Below, in pieces: positions 18,032 to 25,334 of a DNA stretch of 41,961 nt (position 1 is its first letter; the number at the start of each line of letters is the position of its first letter). The notes beneath the pieces were generated by a model. The model saw only the letters and a list, made by a program, of their open reading frames with translations. It did not search any database and was not told where the DNA came from. Source of the DNA: JAYEJW01 sp034716535 (GTDB lineage: Bacteria; Pseudomonadota; Gammaproteobacteria; Chromatiales; Chromatiaceae); assembly GCA_034716535.1 (NCBI GenBank), contig JAYEJW010000092.1:1-41961 (forward strand). The letters run 5' to 3'. A program made the translations under genes and the position numbers.

Positions 18032-18865
18032 TTGAGCCCCAATTTACGAGTCGGCGTATTCGTAGACGCCGAAAACGTCCGATACAATGGTGGATACCAA
18101 ATGCGCTACGATGTGCTGCGCCGCTTCGCCGCCCGTGAGGGAGGCGTTCTGCAGCGGCTCAACACCTATTTGGCTTTCGATCTCGAGCGCGCCAAGGAAG
18201 ACCAGGAATACGCGAAGAAATCCCGCGCCTACCAGCAGATGGTGCGGGACTTCGGATGGAAGATCACCGTCAAGTACGTACGTCGCTATACCGACGAGAA
18301 CGGAAACGTCACCACCAAGGCCAACGCCGACCTCGACATGGCGGTGGACGCCATGCTGCAGGCCGGCAAGCTGGACCTGGTGCTGCTGGTCACAGGTGAC
18401 GGCGACTTTCTTCAGGTAGTCAGCGCCCTACAGAATACCGGCTGCCGCGTTGAGCTGATCGGGTTCAAGAACGTCTCCCGCCAGCTGCAGCAAGAGGTCG
18501 ACACCTTCTTTCCCGGATACACGATCCCCGACCTGCTGCCGATCCCTTACGAGCCGCGCAACGACTGGGGCAAACCCGGGGCATGCGTTCGCGGCGTATG
18601 CACCAAATGGTTCCCCGACAAGGGCTACGGTTTTCTGCGCTTCATGGACCACATCTCGCCGAACCTCTGGATCACAGACCCACGGGACGAGGGCTCCCCA
18701 TATACCAGTGTCTTCTGTCACGCGAACGAGGTGGCCGAAGAGGTGACCGAGGACATGTTGATGAACCGCGAGACCATCCTTGAATTCTATCTCAACGAGA
18801 GCGAGCAGAAGGACAATGGCCTTGTGGCCAACAATGTGCGCCTCGCGTTCTCCGTCAACCGCTGA
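18032..18865 (+). CDS. NYN-domain (LabA/DUF88-type) nuclease fused to a cold-shock-like domain
   Basis: The TTG at 18032 is chosen as start: it has GAGG eight bases upstream and gives MSPNLRVGVFVDAENV, a normal NYN N-terminus; the longer frame upstream is not protein-like. The product has 277 residues. The NYN domain (about 1-165) has the acidic residues of the PIN-like fold in FVDAENV, ADLDMAVDAM and LLVTGDGDF. The C-terminal 90 residues look like a cold-shock/OB fold (CTKWFPDKGYGFLRF, SVFCHANEV and VANNVRL match the usual KWF-x-GFGF, FVH and AANV elements), with an insertion between strands. NYN proteins are RNases, so an RNA-targeted nuclease with its own RNA-binding domain is likely. It precedes the pil genes; no functional link is shown. 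Confidence 0.85.
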   Translation: MSPNLRVGVFVDAENVRYNGGYQMRYDVLRRFAAREGGVLQRLNTYLAFDLERAKEDQEYAKKSRAYQQMVRDFGWKITVKYVRRYTDENGNVTTKANADLDMAVDAMLQAGKLDLVLLVTGDGDFLQVVSALQNTGCRVELIGFKNVSRQLQQEVDTFFPGYTIPDLLPIPYEPRNDWGKPGACVRGVCTKWFPDKGYGFLRFMDHISPNLWITDPRDEGSPYTSVFCHANEVAEEVTEDMLMNRETILEFYLNESEQKDNGLVANNVRLAFSVNR

Positions 18866-18881
18866 GGTGGGTGGAAATACA

Positions 18882-18909
18882 GTGCCCGGTCCGTATGCGG
18901 TGCGGGCAC
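18882..18909 (+). terminator. Possible hairpin after the NYN gene
   Basis: GTGCCCG (18882-18888) can pair with CGGGCAC (18903-18909) across a 14-base loop just downstream of the NYN stop. It is followed by CTTGAGTTTCTC rather than a clean T tract, so it is at best a weak terminator. Confidence 0.25.
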
Positions 18910-18973
18910 CTTGAGTTTCTCGAGGTAGCCAGTACCCGGGGTGCTCTCCATAACGTGACGAGCTTCTGCGAAA

Positions 18974-19002
18974 TTGAGATGCACTTGAAATAGGTTTAGT
19001 TT
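18974..19002 (+). promoter_or_regulatory. Candidate sigma70 promoter for pilB
   Basis: TTGAGA (18974-18979) and TAGTTT (18997-19002) are separated by 17 bp in the only AT-rich stretch ahead of pilB, 27 bp before the start codon. The pilB start itself has a poor ribosome-binding site. This is pattern matching only. Confidence 0.3.
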
Positions 19003-19029
19003 GTTTAGAGTTGGTGACGACGGCGCCAC

Positions 19030-20742
19030 ATGGCAAACGATCAGGCCGCAACATTGCTATCCGGGCTCGCCTCGCGATTGGTTCGTGACGAGCTGATATC
19101 GGAAATGCGGGCACAGGCGGCCTACACGGATTCCCTAAAACGCCGTCAGCCGTTCGTACAGTATCTGGTCGAACAAAAGATTCTAGACAGTCTGCGCATT
19201 GCCAGGGCCGCCTCTGCCGAATTTGCCCTTCCCCTGTTCGATCTGGACGCCATCGTCCTTTCAGAGCTCCCTCTGGAGTTGGTCGACGATCGGCTTGTTC
19301 AAAAGCATCGGGTACTCCCTATATTCCGGCGCGGAAACAGGTTATTTGTCGCCGTCTCCGATCCCACCAACAACCAGGCTTTAGACGAAATCCGTTTCAA
19401 TACCGGTCTCTCTACCGATGCCGTTCTCGTCGAGGAGTCCAAACTAGCGACAACTATCGAGCATGCCAGTGAAGCCCAGGACAAGATCATGTCGGCCGTC
19501 ATGGAATCCGACCTGGAGAACCTGGACATTGTCTCGGACGATGACGAAAAGGGAGACGATTCGGACCTCAAGGTTGACGACGCACCCGTCGTGCGCTACG
19601 TGAACAAGATTCTCGTGGACGCAATCTCGGGCAGCGCGTCGGATGTACATTTCGAGCATTACGAGAAGTACTTCCGAATCCGTTTCCGCCAGGATGGCAT
19701 CTTGCACGAAAAGGCGAACCCGCCGGTCAACATCGCCGCCCGCATGGTGGCACGCCTGAAAGTGATGTCTCGCATGAACATCGCCGAGCGCCGGATACCT
19801 CAAGACGGCCGCATAAAACTCAAGCTCAGCCGAAGCCGGGAGATCGATTTTCGCGTCAATACCCTGCCCACTCTCTATGGCGAAAAGGTCGTGCTTCGAA
19901 TCCTCGAGTCGGGCACATCCCTGGTGGGAATCGATCATCTTGGTTTCGAGCCGGAACAAAAGGCGGCATTCCTGTCGGCGATCCAGAAGCCATACGGCAT
20001 GATCCTGGTGACGGGCCCCACGGGCTCCGGTAAGACGGTCACCCTCTACACGGCTCTCGATATACTGAACAACATGGAGGTCAACATCTCCACCGTTGAG
20101 GACCCGGTGGAGATACAGGTGTCCGGCATCAACCAGGTCAACATGAACCCCAAGACGGGCCTCACCTTCGCCGCCGCCCTACGCGCTTTTCTGCGCCAGG
20201 ATCCGGACATCATCATGGTCGGCGAGGTCCGCGACCTCGAAACCGCTGAGATCGCCGTCAAAGCGGCGCAAACAGGACACCTCGTGCTCTCGACCCTGCA
20301 CACCAATGACGCGCCTCAGTCATTGACGCGTCTGGCGAATATGGGGGTTCCGCTGTTCAACATCGCCTCGTCGGTTCTCTTGATCATGGCGCAGCGTCTG
20401 GCGCGACGGCTTTGCCCGCACTGCAAGACCCGGGAGGACGTCCCTCGCGATACGCTGGTTGCGGAAGGCTTCACACCCGAGGACGTCGAGAACGGAATAA
20501 CGATCTACCGCGCCGTGGGGTGCGAGCGCTGTACCAACGGCTACAAGGGTCGGATCGGGATATTCCAGGTGATGCGGATCTCCGAAGAGACGGGGCAGTT
20601 GATCATGTCGGAATGCAACGCGATCCAGCTTGCCGATCAGGCGCGACGTGAGGGCGTCGCAGACTTGCGCCAATCCGGCTTGCTGAAAGTCAAGGCGGGT
20701 ATCACCAGTCTGGAAGAAATCAACCGCGTGACCAAGGACTAA
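19030..20742 (+). CDS. pilB: Type IV pilus assembly ATPase PilB
   Basis: The 570-residue protein has a T2SSE N-terminal (MshEN-like) region (about 40-150) and the GspE-type ATPase. The Walker A motif is GPTGSGKT (329-336), the Asp box lies near STVEDPVEI (354-362), the Walker B region is DPDIIMVGEVRD (391-402) and the His box is GHLVLSTLHT (416-425). The zinc tetracysteine is complete (Cys462, Cys465, Cys498, Cys501). This set marks the extension ATPase rather than the retraction ATPase PilT. It powers pilin polymerisation at the inner membrane. pilC starts 6 bp after its stop, so pilB-pilC-pilD is an operon. No pilin gene lies next to it in this window. Confidence 0.97.
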   Translation: MANDQAATLLSGLASRLVRDELISEMRAQAAYTDSLKRRQPFVQYLVEQKILDSLRIARAASAEFALPLFDLDAIVLSELPLELVDDRLVQKHRVLPIFRRGNRLFVAVSDPTNNQALDEIRFNTGLSTDAVLVEESKLATTIEHASEAQDKIMSAVMESDLENLDIVSDDDEKGDDSDLKVDDAPVVRYVNKILVDAISGSASDVHFEHYEKYFRIRFRQDGILHEKANPPVNIAARMVARLKVMSRMNIAERRIPQDGRIKLKLSRSREIDFRVNTLPTLYGEKVVLRILESGTSLVGIDHLGFEPEQKAAFLSAIQKPYGMILVTGPTGSGKTVTLYTALDILNNMEVNISTVEDPVEIQVSGINQVNMNPKTGLTFAAALRAFLRQDPDIIMVGEVRDLETAEIAVKAAQTGHLVLSTLHTNDAPQSLTRLANMGVPLFNIASSVLLIMAQRLARRLCPHCKTREDVPRDTLVAEGFTPEDVENGITIYRAVGCERCTNGYKGRIGIFQVMRISEETGQLIMSECNAIQLADQARREGVADLRQSGLLKVKAGITSLEEINRVTKD

Positions 20743-20748
20743 AGATTC

Positions 20749-21987
20749 ATGGCCCTGACCGCGACCAAGAAGCCGAAGCCCGAGAAAGCGATTGTCTTCG
20801 CCTGGGAAGGAACGGACCGGCGCGGAAAACGTGTCAAAGGCGAGACTCCGGCCTCCAACATGGCCGTATTGCGGGCGGATCTGCGCCGGCAAGGGGTTAC
20901 CCCCGTCAAGGTCAAAAAGAAGCTGCCGTCGCTCTTCTCGACCCGCCCCCAAAAAATCACCAGTGCGGACATCTCGGTGTTCAGTCGTCAGCTTGCGACC
21001 ATGATGTCCGCAGGCGTACCCCTGGTGCAGGCATTCGATATCGTTGGCCGGGGCCACGACAAGAGTTCCATGCAGGATCTGCTCCTCTCGATCAAGGCCG
21101 ACATCGAGAGCGGCACGGCCATGGCGGAGGCACTGAGAAAGCACCCGGATCAGTTCGACGACCTTTTTTGCAATCTCGTGGCCGTGGGCGAGCATGCCGG
21201 TGTCCTCGACACGGTGCTCGACAGGATCGCCACGTACAAGGAAAAGGTCGAGTCTCTAAAAGGGAAGATCAAGAAGGCGCTCTTCTACCCGGCGGCCATT
21301 GTCGCGGTCGCCGTCGTGGTCACCGCGATCATCATGATCTTCGTGATACCCCAGTTCAAGTCCCTCTTTGCGAGCTTTGGAGCAGAGCTGCCTGCCTTCA
21401 CCCTGCTGGTGATCGCGATCTCCGATTTCATGCGCGAGTGGTGGTGGGCGATGACGTTGGCCTTCATCGCATTCGTGCTGTTCGTCGCGAAGCTATATAA
21501 GCGCTCGCCCAGATTTCGCCAGCTGCTCGATCGCATGACCCTGCAGATCCCGGTGATCGGTGCGATAATGCACAAGGCATCCATCGCCCGCTTCGCCCGC
21601 ACCCTCTCCACCACGTTCGGCGCGGGGGTGCCGCTTGTGGAAGCGCTCGAGTCGGTCGCCGGAGCAACGGCAAATGCCGTCTATGGCCAAGCCGTGATGC
21701 GTATCAGAGAGGACGTCGCGACCGGACAAGCGCTTCAGCTTGCCATGCGACAAGTCAATCTCTTTCCCCACATGGTGATTCAGATGACGTCCATCGGTGA
21801 GGAATCCGGGGCGCTGGATGACATGCTGGCCAAAGTTGCAGACTTCTACGAAGAGGAAGTCGACAATGCCGTGGACGCCCTGAGCAGCTTGCTGGAGCCG
21901 CTGATCATCGTCGTCATCGGCACCCTGGTTGGCGGGCTGGTGGTCGCCATGTACCTGCCGATCTTCAAGATGGCCGCCGTCGTCTGA
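20749..21987 (+). CDS. pilC: Type IV pilus inner-membrane platform protein PilC
   Basis: The 412-residue protein has two GspF/T2SF repeats. The first, about residues 75-195, includes FSRQLATMMSAGVPLVQAFD. The second, about 280-400, includes FARTLSTTFGAGVPLVEALE. Three membrane helices are visible, at about residues 180-205, 225-250 and 380-405. PilC is the polytopic platform that couples PilB to the growing pilus. The gene starts 6 bp after pilB and ends 52 bp before pilD. The length and repeat structure are normal for the family. Confidence 0.96.
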   Translation: MALTATKKPKPEKAIVFAWEGTDRRGKRVKGETPASNMAVLRADLRRQGVTPVKVKKKLPSLFSTRPQKITSADISVFSRQLATMMSAGVPLVQAFDIVGRGHDKSSMQDLLLSIKADIESGTAMAEALRKHPDQFDDLFCNLVAVGEHAGVLDTVLDRIATYKEKVESLKGKIKKALFYPAAIVAVAVVVTAIIMIFVIPQFKSLFASFGAELPAFTLLVIAISDFMREWWWAMTLAFIAFVLFVAKLYKRSPRFRQLLDRMTLQIPVIGAIMHKASIARFARTLSTTFGAGVPLVEALESVAGATANAVYGQAVMRIREDVATGQALQLAMRQVNLFPHMVIQMTSIGEESGALDDMLAKVADFYEEEVDNAVDALSSLLEPLIIVVIGTLVGGLVVAMYLPIFKMAAVV

Positions 21988-22039
21988 GCAGGCGCCCAAC
22001 TCCCCTTCCTTCAAGTTATTCCGCCGTGGGGGACTTGAG

Positions 22040-22915
22040 ATGCTTTGGATCGATGTGCTAGCCGAAAATCCCTCGCTCCTCTACGCGGTCACCGTCCTGT
22101 TCGCCCTGGTGATGGGTAGCTTTCTGAACGTCGTCATCTACAGGCTGCCTCGCATGATTGAGGATGACTGGCGGCGCGAGTGCGCAGAGACGACGGGGCA
22201 GGCAGAAGCGGAGCCGGCGCCACCGCGCCTGACGCTGGCGCGCCCCGGATCTCACTGCCCCCACTGCGGTCACGCCCTGCGCCCCCTGGAGAACATCCCC
22301 CTGCTGAGCTACCTGTTCCTGGGCGGCAAGTGCTCGGCCTGCGGCACCCGCATTGCCCTGCGATATCCCGTCATCGAGGCCGCGACGGCGATCCTCTCCG
22401 TCCTCGCGGTATGGCGCTTCGGACTCGGGTGGGAGGCGGGGGCTGCGCTGGTGCTGACCTGGGGGCTTATCGCACTGGCGGTTATCGATTTCGACACCCA
22501 ACTGCTCCCCGATGCGATCACCCTGCCGCTGCTCTGGCTCGGGCTCCTGCTGAGCCTTGGAGAATGGTTCACCGACAGCCACTCGGCCATCCTGGGGGCG
22601 GCGCTGGGCTACCTCAGCCTGTGGAGCATCTTTCAGTTGTTCCGCCTGCTGACGGGCAAGGAGGGGATGGGATTCGGCGACTTCAAGCTCTTCGCCCTGT
22701 TCGGTGCCTGGCTCGGCTGGCAACACCTGCCCCAAATCATTCTCTTTTCCGCCTGCACCGGGGCACTGATCGGCTTGGCCCTGATCCTCTTCCGTCACCA
22801 CGATCGCCAGGTACCGATTCCTTTCGGTCCCTACCTGGCCATCGCGGGCTGGATCAGCCTCCTGTGGGGGGACGCCGTCAACCAAGCGTACCTGCAGTGG
22901 ACCGGTCTCGCCTGA
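22040..22915 (+). CDS. pilD: Prepilin peptidase/N-methyltransferase PilD
   Basis: The ATG at 22040, giving MLWIDVLAENP, is chosen over longer frames that overlap pilC, because homologues begin at this point. The 291-residue protein has the N-terminal methyltransferase-type domain with the zinc tetracysteine (Cys73, Cys76, Cys98, Cys101). An A24 aspartic peptidase of several membrane helices follows. The catalytic aspartates lie in AVIDFD (Asp150/Asp152) and GFGD (Asp214). It cleaves the leader of type IV prepilins and pseudopilins and N-methylates the new N-terminus. The coaE start follows one base after its stop, the usual gammaproteobacterial arrangement. Confidence 0.96.
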   Translation: MLWIDVLAENPSLLYAVTVLFALVMGSFLNVVIYRLPRMIEDDWRRECAETTGQAEAEPAPPRLTLARPGSHCPHCGHALRPLENIPLLSYLFLGGKCSACGTRIALRYPVIEAATAILSVLAVWRFGLGWEAGAALVLTWGLIALAVIDFDTQLLPDAITLPLLWLGLLLSLGEWFTDSHSAILGAALGYLSLWSIFQLFRLLTGKEGMGFGDFKLFALFGAWLGWQHLPQIILFSACTGALIGLALILFRHHDRQVPIPFGPYLAIAGWISLLWGDAVNQAYLQWTGLA

Positions 22916-22916
22916 G

Positions 22917-23522
22917 ATGCTGGTGGTGGCCCTGACGGGCGGCATCGGAAGCGGCAAGTCCACCGTTTCAGACCGTTTCGCGGAGTTGGGCGTTCCCGTC
23001 ATCGATGCGGACCTGATCGCGCGCGAGCTGACCGAGCCCGAAAGCCCCGCCCTCGATACCATCTCCAGGGCATTCGGCCCCCGTGTCCTGACCGCCGATG
23101 GCGGGCTCGACCGCGCTGCGCTGCGCCGCATCGTCTTTGCCGATCTAAAGGCGCGCAAGCGGCTGGAGGACATCCTACACCCCCGCATCCGCCGGCGCAT
23201 GGAGGACTGGCTCGCCGGCATTGATGCCCCTTACGCGGTCCTTGTCATACCCCTCCTGTTCGAGGCCAAGCAAACGGATCTCGCCGACCGCATCCTGGTG
23301 GTCGACGCTCCCGAGCCGCTGCAGATAGAGCGCGTACGACAACGCAGCGGACTGGACATCGAGGAAATCCGACGTATCCTCGCCAGTCAGACCGAGCGCT
23401 CGTACCGCTTGAAGCGGGCCGACGACGTCCTCGACAACAGTGGCGACCTGGTGGCGCTGCAGGACCAGGTGGACAGCCTTCACCGGCGCTACCTGGCGCT
23501 AGCCACGCCCGCAAGCAGATAA
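22917..23522 (+). CDS. coaE: Dephospho-CoA kinase
   Basis: The 201-residue protein begins with the P-loop GGIGSGKST (residues 8-16) and contains the CoaE-type IDADLIARELT and LVIPLLFEAK segments. It phosphorylates dephospho-CoA in the last step of CoA synthesis in the cytosol. Translation is probably coupled to pilD, whose stop is one base upstream. In many gammaproteobacteria zapD and yacG follow coaE; here the next gene encodes a ClC-family protein, so the block is interrupted. Confidence 0.96.
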   Translation: MLVVALTGGIGSGKSTVSDRFAELGVPVIDADLIARELTEPESPALDTISRAFGPRVLTADGGLDRAALRRIVFADLKARKRLEDILHPRIRRRMEDWLAGIDAPYAVLVIPLLFEAKQTDLADRILVVDAPEPLQIERVRQRSGLDIEEIRRILASQTERSYRLKRADDVLDNSGDLVALQDQVDSLHRRYLALATPASR

Positions 23523-23651
23523 GGGCGTGGCAGGACGAACCGGGCGTTGAGCATCCTGACTTAGCTGTTCGAGCCCAGACGCCTGCTCATGGACCGGAGT
23601 GCTCAACTGCCATTTTCCGGTCTTAACCCTTGGGGGGAGTCTCCTAGGATC

Positions 23652-24935
23652 ATGACGACGGCCCGCGTAACATGGCTGCGGCTGACGCTGCTCGGCATTC
23701 TGAGCGGCGTGCTGGGTGGTGGCGTCGTGCTCGCCTTCCACGCCGGCATCGAGCTTGGCCAGACGCTGTTACTTCCGTCCGGACAAAGCGGTGACTACGA
23801 GGGATTGGCGCCCTGGGCTCGCCTGCTGTTGCCCGTCGCAGGAGGCCTGCTGCTGGGCATCATCTTCGATCTTCTGCCGGCCGAGCGCCGCCAGGTGGGC
23901 GTCGTCCACGTCCTGCGCCGCCTGCACACACCCGGTGGCGAGCGCCTTCCCGCGGCCAATCTGTTCACCCAATTTGCCGGTGCGCTGGTCGCGATCGTGA
24001 GTGGGCACTCGGTGGACAAGGAGGGTCCTTCGGTACATATCGGTGCGGCCGGGGCCAACCTGGTCGGTCAGGGTATGCGCATTTCCGCGGAAGAGGACTA
24101 TACCCTCGCCGCCTGCGGCGCCGCAGCGGCCATCGCGGCGGCCTTCAACACGCCGCTTGCGGCGATCGTCTTCGTGGTCGAGGTCCTGCGCGTGCGATAC
24201 GAGGTCACTCGGTTTCTGCCTGTGATCGTCGCCTCGGTGGTGGGGGCGGTCATGGGCCGCCTCCTCTTCCACGCCGAGCCCGCATTCACCGGTCCGGCCC
24301 TGCAGCTCAACTCCTCCTGGGAGCTCCCGAATCTGATCGTCCTCGGTCTTGTCATCGGGGCCGTGGCGGTCGTCTTCATCGGCCTTTGCGAGACGGTGGC
24401 CGTGCGCGCCCGCGCTTTGAGCAACAAGCTCACCTTCACGCTCGCCGGACTCGTCACCGGCATGCTTGCGCTATGGACACCGCAGATCATGGGCACGAGC
24501 CAGGATACCTTGGCGGTCCTGCTTGCGGGAGAGGTGGATCTGGCGCTCGTTGTCGCACTCGTGTTTACGAAGCTCGTCGCCACAGGGACCGCTATCGGAC
24601 TTCGGGTGCCCGGAGGACTCATCGGCCCCACCCTCTTTATCGGCGGAGCGGCCGGATCGGCCGTAGGACAGCTGCTCGCGGCCTGGGGGCCCGTCGAGGC
24701 CGCGTCCCCGGCCTTCTATGCCACCGTCGGCATGGTGGCCATGATGGGTGCTACGCTGCGGGCACCGCTGGCCGCCCTCACCGCACTCCTGGAGCTTACC
24801 GCCAACCCGAACATCATCCTGCCGGGGATGCTTGCCGTGGCGAGCGCCGAGCTCACCAACCGCCTTGCCCTCGGCAAGGACTCGGTTTTTGAGACGCTCA
24901 TGAAGATTCAGGACGCTTCAGGAGACGGTAAGTAA
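23652..24935 (+). CDS. ClC-family chloride channel/transporter, atypical selectivity motif
   Basis: The ATG at 23652 has AGGA upstream and begins MTTARVTWLRLTLLGIL; an in-frame ATG at 23589 is possible but adds a poorly hydrophobic leader. The 427-residue membrane protein has about ten helices and the ClC gating motif KEGPSVHIGA with Glu124 at the position of E. coli E148, and a GLIGP element in place of GxFxP. The first signature, GSGIP, is not present; the equivalent region reads QVGVVHVL (residues 81-88). After FVVE, Val178 occupies the position of the proton glutamate E203, and Phe413 aligns with the central Tyr445. These changes suggest a divergent subfamily, possibly channel-like. Anion specificity cannot be read from sequence. 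Confidence 0.88.
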   Translation: MTTARVTWLRLTLLGILSGVLGGGVVLAFHAGIELGQTLLLPSGQSGDYEGLAPWARLLLPVAGGLLLGIIFDLLPAERRQVGVVHVLRRLHTPGGERLPAANLFTQFAGALVAIVSGHSVDKEGPSVHIGAAGANLVGQGMRISAEEDYTLAACGAAAAIAAAFNTPLAAIVFVVEVLRVRYEVTRFLPVIVASVVGAVMGRLLFHAEPAFTGPALQLNSSWELPNLIVLGLVIGAVAVVFIGLCETVAVRARALSNKLTFTLAGLVTGMLALWTPQIMGTSQDTLAVLLAGEVDLALVVALVFTKLVATGTAIGLRVPGGLIGPTLFIGGAAGSAVGQLLAAWGPVEAASPAFYATVGMVAMMGATLRAPLAALTALLELTANPNIILPGMLAVASAELTNRLALGKDSVFETLMKIQDASGDGK

Positions 24936-25037
24936 GAAATGAGGACTCCTTCGGGGATTTCAGCGAGCAAATTGTCTAGGTTTTGCAGGCGTGCGGCATT
25001 TCTGCCGCCGCGTACCTGTGCTCATCAAGGAGAACTC

Positions 25038-25271
25038 ATGATGCTTGGAAGAAGATGCACAATGGCAATCGGCGCCCTGATCACCGGCTGTATCTTGGCG
25101 CTCGGAATGGTAAACGTTCAAGCCGCATCGGCCTGTAAGGGTCTCGAACAGGCTACCTGTGAAGGGAATTCGAAATGTTCTTGGGTTAAGGGCTATACCC
25201 GCAAGGACGGCGCCAAGGTCTCGAACCACTGCAAGTCCAAACCAAAGAGTAAGTCAGATAGCAAGTCCTAA
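25038..25271 (+). CDS. Small secreted protein with four Cys and a Lys/Ser tail
   Basis: The ATG at 25038 follows an ideal AAGGAG ribosome-binding site; the frame upstream is not protein-like. The 77-residue product has a signal peptide (MAIGALITGCILALGMVNVQA) and a mature part of about 45 residues. Four cysteines lie in ACKGLEQATCEG, SKCSWVKGYT and NHCKSK, followed by KPKSKSDSKS. I recall similar short periplasmic proteins with the CxWV-x-YTRKDG pattern in other proteobacteria; none has a known function that I can name. Two disulfides are plausible. It lies about 100 bp after the ClC gene and converges on imuC. Confidence 0.72.
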   Translation: MMLGRRCTMAIGALITGCILALGMVNVQAASACKGLEQATCEGNSKCSWVKGYTRKDGAKVSNHCKSKPKSKSDSKS

Positions 25272-25284
25272 GGAGCATCGCGGT

Positions 25285-25313
25285 CGGGACGGAGGCGGCA
25301 TGCCGCCGTCCCG
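25285..25313. terminator. GC-rich hairpin between convergent genes
   Basis: CGGGAC-GGA-GGCGGCA is followed directly by TGCCGCC-GTCCCG, giving a 13-bp stem with a 3-base bulge between the convergent small secreted-protein gene and imuC. No T tract follows on either strand, so it may be a bidirectional block or a Rho-assisted end rather than a classic intrinsic terminator. Confidence 0.35.
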
Positions 25314-25334
25314 GCATTGGTCGGACGCACCCTT

